From CAYQQR01 sp964420035 (lineage in GTDB: Bacteria; Bacteroidota; Bacteroidia; Bacteroidales; SM23-62): a stretch of 64,000 nucleotides of DNA. Made by a program: the position numbers and the translations under genes. The notes beneath the pieces were generated by a model. That model had not been told where the DNA came from, did no database searches, and saw nothing but the letters and a program-made list of their open reading frames with translations. This document shows positions 35,653 to 44,226 of this stretch, in pieces (the stretch's first letter is position 1; each line of letters starts with the position of its first letter). Location: positions 1 to 64,000 of the forward strand of contig CAYQQR010000017.1 of assembly GCA_964420035.1 (NCBI GenBank). The letters are read 5' to 3'.

Positions 35653-38460
35653 ATGCCAATCAAATCCCCTGTCGCGGTAGAAAATATTGAAATTAAGAGG
35701 GCCAGGGTACACAATCTGAAAGGATTTGATTTATCCATTCCGAGGAACGAATTTGTGGTGATTACCGGCCTTTCCGGCTCGGGCAAGTCGTCGCTTGCTT
35801 TCGATACCCTTTATGCCGAAGGCCAGCGTCGCTACGCGGAAAGTCTCTCCTCCTATGCACGACAGTTTCTGGGAAGAATTCACAAACCGGACGTGGAAGC
35901 AATACGGGGGATTCCACCAGCCATTGCCATCGAGCAAAAGGTCAATACGCGTAATCCCCGTTCCACCGTTGGTACTTCAACGGAGATCTATGATTACCTG
36001 AAGTTGCTCTATGCCCGTGTTGGCCGAACCATTAGTCCGGTATCGGGCAAAGAGGTTAAGAAACATTCGGTTACCGATGTAGTGGATCATATTTTAAAAC
36101 AGGAGGAAGGTAAAAAACTGATGATCCTGGCTCCTTTTAGTCTTGCCCGGTCCATTGATATCAAACGCCAGTTGGAGATACTGGATAAGCAAGGCATCAC
36201 GAGGATTGTAATCGATGGTCAGGAGCACCGGACCGGGGAAATAGAACCGGATGCGCTAAAAACCGAACGGGTTTTGCTGGTGGTCGACCGGATTGTAGTG
36301 CACGGCGATGAAGACTCCATTTCCCGTTACGGTGATTCCATTCAGTCAGCATTCAGTTTGGGCAAGGGCGAGTGCCTCATTAAAGAGCCCGGTAAAAAGC
36401 AAGGCCGGTCTTTTTCCAACCGCTTTGAATTGGATGGGATAAGTTTCGAGGAACCCACGGAACACATGTTCAGCTTTAACAATCCCCTGGGTGCCTGTCC
36501 GGTTTGTGAGGGATATGGAAAGGTAATCGGCATTGACGAGGATCTGGTGATACCGAACAAACGACTATCCGTCTATGAAGATGCTATTGTTTGCTGGAAA
36601 GGAGAGAAGATGAAGAAATGGAAAGACCGCCTGATCTATAATGCGGATCAATTCGGTTTCCCCGTGCACAAACCATATTATCAGCTAAGCGATGAGCATA
36701 AAAGTCTTTTATGGACGGGGAACCGATATTTCAAGGGACTGAACCAGTTTTTCAAATACCTGGAAAGAAAGAAATACAAGATCCAATACCGGGTTATGTT
36801 GAGTCGGTACAGGGGCAAGACCACCTGCCAGGAGTGTATGGGTACAAGGTTAAAAAAGGAAGCTACCTGGGTCAAGGTGAACGGCCAAGCCATTACCGAC
36901 CTGGTAGAGTTGCCCATCAATGAGCTGGATGAATTCCTGGACCGGATAAAACTCACCCGATACGAATCTGAAGTTGCAGGCCGCATTCTTGTTGAAATAC
37001 GCAACCGCGTGAAGTTTCTTTTGAACGTAGGACTGAGTTATCTTACGCTGAACCGTTTGTCTTCATCCCTCTCCGGCGGCGAGTCACAAAGAATCAACCT
37101 GGCTACTTCCCTCGGCAGCAGTCTTGTCGGCTCCCTCTACATTCTGGATGAACCCAGCATCGGATTGCATCCCCGGGATACTTCGATGCTGATACGGGTA
37201 CTCGAACATCTTAAACGGATCGGAAATACGGTATTGGTGGTGGAACACGATGCAGATATCATCCGGGCGGCCGGTCAAATTATCGATATCGGTCCGGGAG
37301 CCGGACGGCTGGGCGGGGAGATCATCTTCCAGGGAACTCCTGCAGCGCTGGTTTCATCGGACGAGAGTCTTACCGCCAGATACTTAACCGGTAAAGAATC
37401 CATTGAGGTCCCTGCTTCCAGGAGAAAATGGAACCATGCCATTCGAATTGCAGGAGCCCGGGAACACAATCTTAAGAATATCAGTGTCGACATCCCTCTG
37501 AATGTACTTACGGTAGTCACCGGTGTCAGCGGTTCAGGTAAATCCTCCCTGGTCAAGGATATTCTTTATCCGGCTTTGAATAAGATCTATCATGGATACG
37601 GCGAGAAAAGTGGGGAGCACGATATGTTGGACGGGGACCTTTCACTGCTCAGGCATGTTGAATTTGTTGATCAGAACCCCATAGGCCGTTCTTCCCGTTC
37701 CAACCCGGTAACTTATATCAAGGCGTATGATGAGATACGTAAGCTTTTTGCTGACCAGCATATGTCTGAGATCAACAACTTCAAACCTGCCCACTTTTCA
37801 TTCAACGTTGATGGCGGCAGATGCGATGTTTGCCAGGGAGAAGGAGAAATTACCGTTGAGATGCAGTTCATGGCCGATGTTCACCTTGTTTGTGAACAAT
37901 GTCAGGGAAAACGCTTCAAAGATGAGGTGCTGGAGGTTAAGTATCAGGACCGGAACATCTATGATGTTCTGGAGATGACGGTGGATGAGGCCATGGAATT
38001 CTTCAGCCGCGGAGAAGGGCGGCTGGAGAAGAAGATCGTTCAAAAGTTGAAACCATTGCAGGATGTAGGATTGGGATATATCAAACTCGGGCAGTCTTCC
38101 TCAACCCTGAGTGGCGGGGAAAGTCAGAGGGTCAAGCTTGCCTTCTTCCTCAGCAAGGAACATTCCGGGGAACCTACCCTTTTCATATTTGACGAACCGA
38201 CCACCGGCTTGCATTTCCACGATATCCGCAAACTGTTGGAAGCCCTGAATGCATTGATATCCCAGGGACATTCCGTTTTGATCATCGAGCACAACATGGA
38301 AGTGATCAAGTCGGCCGACTGGATCATCGATCTTGGCCCGGAAGGAGGAGAGAAAGGAGGGGAGGTGTTGTTCACCGGCACCCCGGAGGTCCTGGTCAAA
38401 CACGATTCTTCCTCTACAGGAAAATACCTTAATAAAATTCTAAATTCTAATCTGAATTAA
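35653..38460 (+). CDS. uvrA: Excinuclease ABC subunit A
   Basis: UvrA is the damage-sensing ATPase of nucleotide excision repair. The 935-residue protein has two ABC modules: the first P-loop GLSGSGKSS (39-46) with LSGGESQRINLATSLGSSLVGSLYILDEPSIGLHPRD, the second GVSGSGKSS with LSGGESQRVKLAFFLS and FDEPTTGLHFHD. The second zinc module is intact (CDVCQGEGEI...CEQCQGKRF). The first zinc module keeps only CPVC (in NPLGACPVCEGYG): the preceding CxxC of the Escherichia coli protein is replaced by a FELD-type sequence. I believe this is common in Bacteroidota. The stop overlaps that of the convergent DUF4197 gene. Confidence 0.97.
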   Translation: MPIKSPVAVENIEIKRARVHNLKGFDLSIPRNEFVVITGLSGSGKSSLAFDTLYAEGQRRYAESLSSYARQFLGRIHKPDVEAIRGIPPAIAIEQKVNTRNPRSTVGTSTEIYDYLKLLYARVGRTISPVSGKEVKKHSVTDVVDHILKQEEGKKLMILAPFSLARSIDIKRQLEILDKQGITRIVIDGQEHRTGEIEPDALKTERVLLVVDRIVVHGDEDSISRYGDSIQSAFSLGKGECLIKEPGKKQGRSFSNRFELDGISFEEPTEHMFSFNNPLGACPVCEGYGKVIGIDEDLVIPNKRLSVYEDAIVCWKGEKMKKWKDRLIYNADQFGFPVHKPYYQLSDEHKSLLWTGNRYFKGLNQFFKYLERKKYKIQYRVMLSRYRGKTTCQECMGTRLKKEATWVKVNGQAITDLVELPINELDEFLDRIKLTRYESEVAGRILVEIRNRVKFLLNVGLSYLTLNRLSSSLSGGESQRINLATSLGSSLVGSLYILDEPSIGLHPRDTSMLIRVLEHLKRIGNTVLVVEHDADIIRAAGQIIDIGPGAGRLGGEIIFQGTPAALVSSDESLTARYLTGKESIEVPASRRKWNHAIRIAGAREHNLKNISVDIPLNVLTVVTGVSGSGKSSLVKDILYPALNKIYHGYGEKSGEHDMLDGDLSLLRHVEFVDQNPIGRSSRSNPVTYIKAYDEIRKLFADQHMSEINNFKPAHFSFNVDGGRCDVCQGEGEITVEMQFMADVHLVCEQCQGKRFKDEVLEVKYQDRNIYDVLEMTVDEAMEFFSRGEGRLEKKIVQKLKPLQDVGLGYIKLGQSSSTLSGGESQRVKLAFFLSKEHSGEPTLFIFDEPTTGLHFHDIRKLLEALNALISQGHSVLIIEHNMEVIKSADWIIDLGPEGGEKGGEVLFTGTPEVLVKHDSSSTGKYLNKILNSNLN

Positions 38461-39269
38461 TCACCAAATACTTTGGTTAAAATATCCCCCACCGTCGAGG
38501 TGGCCCATTCGAAGGGGTTGTCGCGGATCTTCTTTTCTTCTTCGCCTACTTTCAGGAAAAGACCGTCCAGGGCTTTACCCACGGCATATTCCCCAAGGTC
38601 GGTATCGATTGTTTCAACAGGATCAACACCCGGCCAGAGGGCAGCCGTTCCATTGTAAAAGACTGCAGCATCATTGTAGGTGCCGGTCAAGCTGTTCCAG
38701 GCACCGGTGGCCGTAAAACCCAGTCCGAGGTCCTTATCCAGGGCATCATTGATGTCCGGTGAAAAAGCATCCACCAGTTGTGTAAAGGTTATGGCTTTCA
38801 GATAATTCGTCGCTGCAGTTGAGTCAAAGTCTTGTGTATTCTTCTTGCTTCCGGCAGGATTGATCCCGTTCAGTATTTCCCATGCCTGGGATATGCTTAA
38901 ACCGCGGATGGCATCATTGAAAGGTTGCCTGGCTTTTGGCGCGGCATGTTCCGCGGCCCGGTTCACCGATAAGATCACATCATCTACCAGTGGTTCTATT
39001 ATTCCGGCCACGCCTATATCATCTGCATAGTTCATGGCGGTTTCTACTTCATCGGGAAGCAGGATCTTGATGGCTTCGTCTTCCAAATAACCCCCCATTG
39101 CCGAAGTTACGGAAACGGCACTGTCGGTGCCAACTTCCAGGGCGGTTTTCAGACCTTCCACAACTTCTTCCCTGGTCAATCCGCCATCTTCCGTGTCAAA
39201 CAGGCCTTCACAGGAGAACAATCCAAAACTTAATGCCAGGATAATAACCGGATGAACAATTTTTTTCAT
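38457..39269 (-). CDS. DUF4197 lipoprotein
   Basis: The 270-residue protein has a lipoprotein signal (about 1-20, ending FGLFSC with the lipidated Cys) and matches DUF4197, a helical family of unknown function. Blocks seen are EEVVEGLKTALEVGTDSAVSV, IKILLPDEVETA, APKARQPFNDAIRGLSISQAWEIL and LGEYAVGKALDGLFLKVGEEEKKIRDNP. It is therefore predicted to sit on an envelope membrane. The start is the ATG at the signal sequence. It shares stop bases TTAA with uvrA. Confidence 0.88.
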   Translation of the reverse strand: MKKIVHPVIILALSFGLFSCEGLFDTEDGGLTREEVVEGLKTALEVGTDSAVSVTSAMGGYLEDEAIKILLPDEVETAMNYADDIGVAGIIEPLVDDVILSVNRAAEHAAPKARQPFNDAIRGLSISQAWEILNGINPAGSKKNTQDFDSTAATNYLKAITFTQLVDAFSPDINDALDKDLGLGFTATGAWNSLTGTYNDAAVFYNGTAALWPGVDPVETIDTDLGEYAVGKALDGLFLKVGEEEKKIRDNPFEWATSTVGDILTKVFGD

Positions 39270-39373
39270 AATTCAGTACTTCTTAATGGATATTTTTCTT
39301 TTACGGGCAAAGGAACTGAAATGTTCCGTTCTACCGGACCGGATATGGGAAACCATAAATGGGAAGGTGGTTG

Positions 39374-39817
39374 TTATTCCTTGAAACCGAACATGATGGC
39401 CACACAGCCGCTAATGATATCTTCCGCCATTTCATTGGTTACCGGAACCTTTACGAAGATCTTTAATTGCTGACTTGCTTCCAGGCGGAAATCCCATATC
39501 CTGGTAAAGTCATCGTCCTTGTTATTGTACAATACGTTCCGGTTGGCGTCGATGATGCCGAATTCGATATCCGGCAAGGCGTCTGAACCACAGATAGCGA
39601 TCCGGTAATCCGTATTCGAGTAAAAGGTCTTGTAGAGTTCGGCTTCCTCTCCTTCGGTGAGGATGGCAGCATGGTAATTCCCGTCGTGGATGTAGGGCAT
39701 GAGTTCCAGTTTGCAGATCTTCTTGGCAAATCCCTTACATTGAGCCTGAAGTTGCAGGGGGATGAATACCAGAAAGGATAGTGCTATGGTCAGTTGAAAA
39801 AGTCGTTTCATGATCAA
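39374..39817 (-). CDS. Hypothetical secreted protein
   Basis: The 147-residue protein has a signal peptide (about 1-24, ending LQAQ) and a compact domain with two Cys near its start (CKGFAKKICK). Segments such as YRIAICGSDALPDIEFGIIDANRNVLY and QQLKIFVKVPVT suggest a beta-sandwich. I know similar unnamed proteins in Bacteroidota but no function. It is 8 bp downstream of the lipoprotein gene at 39826-40749, so the two are one operon. Confidence 0.75.
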   Translation of the reverse strand: MIMKRLFQLTIALSFLVFIPLQLQAQCKGFAKKICKLELMPYIHDGNYHAAILTEGEEAELYKTFYSNTDYRIAICGSDALPDIEFGIIDANRNVLYNNKDDDFTRIWDFRLEASQQLKIFVKVPVTNEMAEDIISGCVAIMFGFKE

Positions 39818-39825
39818 GAAGATTT

Positions 39826-40749
39826 TTAGGAAATGAATTTCTGCCTGAGTATTTCAACTTTGGATTTAATTTCCCTGAATGTTTCCGGTGTTATTTTGAC
39901 CTTGGTATTGGACTTAATGACTGTGACATTGGTTGCTTCATCTTTTACCGGGCGCACATCCGTGGTGGTAATTTCCACCTTATTAAAACTGGATTTCAAA
40001 TCCTGCAGTTCTGCAATAACTTCTCTGACTTCGGGATTGGCACTGTGTTCATCCAGAAGGTTTGTAACAATATCAAAGGACAATTTCTGATCGACAATGC
40101 GGCCAACCAGCTTATTGTTTTCGATATTGGCATCATCTTCCACCAGTTGTGTGGCAATATAAAGTCCTTCGATCCAACCGCCAACCAGAACAATACTGGC
40201 CAGGGCACTCCGGTCATTTTCCGTTAGAAATGAGCTGGAACTCATAAATGTCTCTGAAATGATGTCCATTATCACATCCCGGTTATTCACATTTTCTTCC
40301 AGTCTTTCAATAGTGGTATTGTCAATGGCATCAAGGATCCCAAGACCATCGGCCATCTTTTTTGCAGCCTCCATATAGGTAATGGTCGTTTGGGTCTGAT
40401 CGGATATACTGGCGTAACTCAGATCGGTCGTATATATACCCAGGTTCAGGGCGCGTTTTTTGTTTGTTGAATAAAAATCGGCATTTTCAACCGGATTGAG
40501 CAACTCTTCATTATAGGCTGCACCCGCACTTTTTATCAGCATCGCTGTTTCAAGCGGAGACGGCAAAGAATAGAAAATCCTTTTAGCCTGTGTGATGTCA
40601 TCCTGTAATTCTTTATCCAGTTCCGAAGTGTCTATGGTAAACTCCTCTTCGGGTTGCTTTTTATCCGAGGCGCAGGCGGCAAGCAGAAGGATTAAGAGCA
40701 TTACGGAGCTCAATCGTGCGAGTGAAGGAAAAATAGTTCTTTGGCTCAT
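39826..40749 (-). CDS. Hypothetical lipoprotein
   Basis: The 307-residue protein has a lipobox (LLLAACASD, Cys about residue 27) and a helical domain with ALNLGIYTTDLSYASI, TYMEAAKKMADGLGILDAI and ALASIVLVGGWIEGLYIATQLV. I recognise the general pattern as a recurrent unnamed Bacteroidota lipoprotein family, with no known role. A candidate promoter lies 45 bp upstream. It is the first gene of a two-gene unit with the small secreted protein. Confidence 0.77.
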   Translation of the reverse strand: MSQRTIFPSLARLSSVMLLILLLAACASDKKQPEEEFTIDTSELDKELQDDITQAKRIFYSLPSPLETAMLIKSAGAAYNEELLNPVENADFYSTNKKRALNLGIYTTDLSYASISDQTQTTITYMEAAKKMADGLGILDAIDNTTIERLEENVNNRDVIMDIISETFMSSSSFLTENDRSALASIVLVGGWIEGLYIATQLVEDDANIENNKLVGRIVDQKLSFDIVTNLLDEHSANPEVREVIAELQDLKSSFNKVEITTTDVRPVKDEATNVTVIKSNTKVKITPETFREIKSKVEILRQKFIS

Positions 40750-40793
40750 AGCTCGTTGTTTTTATACAGTACCGGCAAGTTAACAATATGAAG

Positions 40794-40823
40794 TAAAAAT
40801 AACACATTTTTTTTAATAACAAA
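40794..40823 (-). promoter_or_regulatory. Candidate promoter for the hypothetical lipoprotein operon
   Basis: On the minus strand TTTG (40820-40823) is followed after 18 bp by TATTTTTA (40794-40801), one mismatch from TAnnTTTG. The -7 box is 45 bp upstream of the start codon. Confidence 0.42.
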
Positions 40824-40883
40824 ATCTGTATCTTTACTCAAACCTCAGTAAAAATAGCTGTTTCAGAAGATTTGAAATAAAAA

Positions 40884-40911
40884 AAAGAGAACCGCCCAAG
40901 AGGTCCTCTTT
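40884..40911 (-). terminator. Intrinsic terminator after the YwqK-type gene
   Basis: Arms AAAGAG/CTCTTT (40884-40889 and 40906-40911) extended by ACC/GGT with one mismatch form the stem. Read on the minus strand a run of T follows, 21 bp after the stop of the gene at 40933-41397. Confidence 0.75.
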
Positions 40912-40932
40912 CCCCATACTTTCGCGTGAACT

Positions 40933-41397
40933 TCATTGCTCAAAGTTCCTGGACTTGATCAGGTTTCCCTGCTCGTCATATACTTTCCAGATTCCGGTCT
41001 TATTGCCGTGAATATAATGCATTTCATACCGGAGTACACCTTCGTCATCCCATATCTTCCAGGTACCATGTTTTTTGTTGTTCTTGTAGTTGGCCAGACC
41101 GGTTTTCACGCCTTCCTCGTTCCAGTTGATCCAGGTCCCGTCGAATTTCCCGTTCCTATAGGATCGTTGCTCTTTTTTGTTGCCATTCCTGTAAAAGAGA
41201 CAGGTGGTTCCGTTCAGTATGCCATTTTCAAACTGACTGATGGATTCAAGGGACCCATCATCGAAGTATTCCTTGTATTCCCCGTTGTAAGGCGTAATGG
41301 CATCAGCATAGTAAATTCCGTCTTCTCCCTTGATTATTTGCCCGAAAGAGGGCAGTAAGAAGAAACTGAGTGCGATATATCCAATGAGCCTTTTCAT
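40933..41397 (-). CDS. MORN-repeat YwqK-family protein
   Basis: The 154-residue protein has a signal peptide (about 1-19) and then five or so MORN-like repeats of the YwqK type, for example YNGEYKEYFDDGSLESISQFENG, GNKKEQRSYRNGKFDGTWINW and KHGTWKIWDDEGVLRYEMHY. YwqK proteins are annotated as antitoxins after Bacillus YwqK, but in Bacteroidota these exported forms have no toxin partner nearby, and none is seen here. An AAGGAGA site lies 5 bp before the ATG. It has its own terminator. Confidence 0.85.
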   Translation of the reverse strand: MKRLIGYIALSFFLLPSFGQIIKGEDGIYYADAITPYNGEYKEYFDDGSLESISQFENGILNGTTCLFYRNGNKKEQRSYRNGKFDGTWINWNEEGVKTGLANYKNNKKHGTWKIWDDEGVLRYEMHYIHGNKTGIWKVYDEQGNLIKSRNFEQ

Positions 41398-41569
41398 GAG
41401 AATCTCCTTTCTTGTAAAATGTATGGCTTTCTTTGCCTTGTAAATTTACGGAAAGTTAAGAAAAAAGATACAATTAATTAAATGATAGATAACATAAAAT
41501 TAATGTTTAATTAACATAATATTAACATATAGACCGCATTCGACATATTTACAGGTAGTTATCTGGAAT

Positions 41570-43783
41570 TTACTTGAAGAATATTTTCCCCGTACCCTTT
41601 CCGTTAACTTCACCGATCTGCATGACCTGGTCTAGACCGGCTTTTTCGGCCGCCTCCAGGTACTTTCCGGCATCATTTTCCGGCATGGCCAGTAAGAGTC
41701 CGCCCGAGGTCATGGCATCGCAGCTGATATATCTTAATGTCTTACTTATCTTATCCTGCCAATGACAATATTCCGCGGCAAAAGCATAATTGTTTTTTGT
41801 TCCCCCGGGGATATAACCGCTCATGGCCAGGTTTTTCACCCCGGGTAGAAGGGGAATCTTATTTATTGTAATATGGGCGTCAGTGTTGGAGTTTCGGAAC
41901 ATCTCTGCCAGGTGTCCGGCCAATCCGAAGCCCGTGACATCGGTGCAGGCATGGACCTTCAGGCCACGGGTCAGTTCAATGGCCCTGTTGTTGAGTGCCG
42001 CCATGGTATGATTGGCTGCCTCCAGAATACCGGGATCAACTGCCCCTCTTTTTGTTGCAGTCGAAATAATGCCGGTGCCGATGGCTTTGGTCAGGATAAG
42101 CCTGTCTCCGGCTTCCGCCCCCCGGTTTCTCAGTATCTTTTCCGGGTGGACGGTTCCGCAAGCCACCATGCCGTATTTCGGCTCATTGTCTTCTATGCTA
42201 TGCCCGCCCAATATGGCAATGCCAGCTTCCTGTGCCTTATCCGAAGCGCCCCGGAGAATCTGTTCCAAAACACTCCAGGGCAGGGTTTTCACCGGAAATC
42301 CTACAATGTTGAGCCCGAACAAGGGTTTGGCTCCCATGCTGTACAGGTCGCTGAGTGCATTGGCTGCGGCAATGGCCCCGAAGGTGTAGGGATCGTCCAC
42401 GATGGGGGTGAAGAAATCGAGGCTGACCACCAGGGCCGTATCCTCTGCGATCCGGTAAACCGCTGCATCATCGGAAGTGGACAGATCTACCAGGACCGAG
42501 GGATTTGTTTGAACCGGGATATTTTGAAGGATATTTTCCAGGTCCTGGGGCCTGAGCTTGCAGGCACAGCCCATTCCGTGGGTATATTGGGTAAGCCTTA
42601 GCTTTTCTGTTTCATCAATTGAAGAATCTGTTTCCAGTCCCGCGGTCAATTCATTATATGCTTTTGTGATCCTTTCAATGCTCTTATCGATCTCCTCCTT
42701 TGTAGTCGATTTTCCAACCGAAAAGCGTATGCTCCCCCGTGCATATTCTTCGGGCACCTGCATGGAACGGAGCACCGGGGACAGTATGACATCATCGGTA
42801 TGACAGGCGGCCCCGGCGGAAGCGGCAAGCCCTTCCATCCGGGTGAGCAGGTAATCGGCATCCACCCCGTGAAAGCCCACATTCAAGGTATTGGGCAAAC
42901 TGTGCTTTATCGAACCATTTCTCTTGCAACCGGGACAGGATTCCTGTATTCCCTGCCAGAGCATATCCCGCGTAAGGGCCATATGGTCCATATTCTCCTG
43001 CAGTTCCTGTTCTGCAAGTTCACAGGCTTTGCCCAAACCCGCGATCTCCATAACATTCTCGGTGCCGGGACGCAGACCGTATTCATGACCGGCCCCGTGC
43101 AGGATCTTTTCAATACCGGTTCCGGCGCGTACATACAATGCCCCCACGCCTTTGGGGCCGTATAACTTATGCCCGGCGATACTGAGCATTTGCACGCCCA
43201 GCTTATCAACATCCACGGGGATCTTGCCGGCCGATTGGGCCGCGTCGGTGTGGAAAGCGATATTCCTGGAACGGCATATGCCTGCCATCTCTTCGATTGG
43301 CTGGATGGTTCCGGTCTCGTTGTTGGCATGCATGATGCTCACCAGGATTGTATCGGGTTGCAGGGCCCGTTCAAGACTGCCAGGGACAACCAATCCGTCT
43401 GTATCCACAGGCAGGATGGTGAGTTTAAAGCCGTTCTTTTCAAGGTAGCGGCAGACCTCCATCACGGCAGGATGTTCCACAGACGAAGTGATGATGTGGC
43501 TTCCCCGTTCACGGTGTTTATAAGCATAGCCCTTGATCGCCAGGTTGTTGGATTCTGTTCCTCCTCCCGTAAAAATGACCTCTTCAGGCTGGCAGTTGAT
43601 CAGGGAGGCTACCTGTTCCCTGGCATTCCGGAGGACTGAACGGGCCTTTACCCCAAAGGCATGGCTGCTGGAAGGATTTCCAAAATAATCCTCCAGGAAG
43701 GGTTTCATGTATTCCGCCACCCGTCGGTCGATCGGGGTGGTGGCGTTGTAGTCCAGGTAGATCGGGATTTTGGATTTCGACAT
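41570..43783 (-). CDS. Cysteine desulfurase-selenophosphate synthetase (SelD) fusion
   Basis: The 737-residue protein joins two complete enzymes. Residues 1-380 are a NifS/IscS-like PLP enzyme with DYNATTPIDRRV, HTDAAQSAGK, the PLP lysine K206 (SIAGHKLYGPKG) and the catalytic Cys C327 (ASAGAACHTD). A linker of about 15 residues precedes SelD (about 396-737), with GMGCACK (C406, C408, K409 in the positions of the essential Cys and Lys), SDDAAVYR, LDFFTPIVDDPY, AANALSDLYSMG, GGHSIEDNEPKYG and TDVTGFGLAGH. The first half could free selenium from selenocysteine or hand on persulfide-bound selenide to the second, which makes selenophosphate. The catalytic position is Cys and no in-frame TGA is present. 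Fusions of this kind are known in a few bacteria. No selA, selB, ybbB/mnmH or tRNA-Sec is in the window. Confidence 0.95.
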   Translation of the reverse strand: MSKSKIPIYLDYNATTPIDRRVAEYMKPFLEDYFGNPSSSHAFGVKARSVLRNAREQVASLINCQPEEVIFTGGGTESNNLAIKGYAYKHRERGSHIITSSVEHPAVMEVCRYLEKNGFKLTILPVDTDGLVVPGSLERALQPDTILVSIMHANNETGTIQPIEEMAGICRSRNIAFHTDAAQSAGKIPVDVDKLGVQMLSIAGHKLYGPKGVGALYVRAGTGIEKILHGAGHEYGLRPGTENVMEIAGLGKACELAEQELQENMDHMALTRDMLWQGIQESCPGCKRNGSIKHSLPNTLNVGFHGVDADYLLTRMEGLAASAGAACHTDDVILSPVLRSMQVPEEYARGSIRFSVGKSTTKEEIDKSIERITKAYNELTAGLETDSSIDETEKLRLTQYTHGMGCACKLRPQDLENILQNIPVQTNPSVLVDLSTSDDAAVYRIAEDTALVVSLDFFTPIVDDPYTFGAIAAANALSDLYSMGAKPLFGLNIVGFPVKTLPWSVLEQILRGASDKAQEAGIAILGGHSIEDNEPKYGMVACGTVHPEKILRNRGAEAGDRLILTKAIGTGIISTATKRGAVDPGILEAANHTMAALNNRAIELTRGLKVHACTDVTGFGLAGHLAEMFRNSNTDAHITINKIPLLPGVKNLAMSGYIPGGTKNNYAFAAEYCHWQDKISKTLRYISCDAMTSGGLLLAMPENDAGKYLEAAEKAGLDQVMQIGEVNGKGTGKIFFK

Positions 43784-44226
43784 GGTTGGATGAAATTAAT
43801 GAAAATTTGAGAAAACTAGCTGTCACTCGCTACGCTGCTGCTCGCCTTCGCTGTAACTCGTTTCGCTGCTGCTCGCTGCGCTGTAACTATGTCTCAATGT
43901 CTCAAGGTCTCGATGTCTCAAGGTCTCAAGGTCTCGATGTCTCAAGGTCTCAAGGTCTCGATGTCTCAAGGTCTCTATGTCTCTATGTCTCAAGGTCTCG
44001 ATGTCTCAAGGTCTCTATGTCTCTATGTCTCAAGGTCTCCGGTACCTCCGTGGTCCTCAATTTTCCCCTGTGCCACTCTGTGACCTAAATAATTGCGAAT
44101 TGCGAATTGCGCCTGCCCGCGTGCCGTCGCCAGAGGCTATGGCCGCACGCTGTCGCAGAAGCTTTAGCGTAGGCGCCCGGTGACCGGCAGGCAAGCGTAA
44201 TCCGTAATAATCATCCTGAATTCTAT
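43784..44226. repeat. Composite intergenic repeat, locus D, with 19-unit octamer array
   Basis: This 443 bp gap has no gene. Its core, 43889-44040, is exactly nineteen 8-bp units of the form ATGTCTCN or AGGTCTCN, the complement of the GAGACMTN family at 28.3 and 48.8 kb. On one side (43816-43888) is a degenerate CTCGCT/CTGCTGCTCGC stretch matching the ACAGCG tail of other loci in reverse. On the other side is the palindromic head: arms GCCTGCC (44111-44117) and GGCAGGC (44186-44192), flanked by CGAATTGC and AAGCGTAATCC. Here a 68 bp loop replaces the 3 bp loop of locus C. The element lies between nth and the fusion gene and ends about 40 bp before its start codon. Confidence 0.85.

Noticed and set aside
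40933..41397. Toxin-antitoxin module
   Set aside because: The YwqK name implies an antitoxin, but the protein is exported and no toxin gene is adjacent.
42550..42580. Selenocysteine codon at the SelD active site
   Set aside because: The catalytic position is a normal Cys codon and there is no in-frame TGA in the gene.
43889..44040. Possible CRISPR array
   Set aside because: The unit is 8 bp with no spacers, and no cas gene is in the window. It is a simple tandem array.
43786..44183. Open frames of 64-100 residues across the octamer array
   Set aside because: They only translate the repeat in several frames (MSQGLKVS-type strings) with no start signal or conservation expected.
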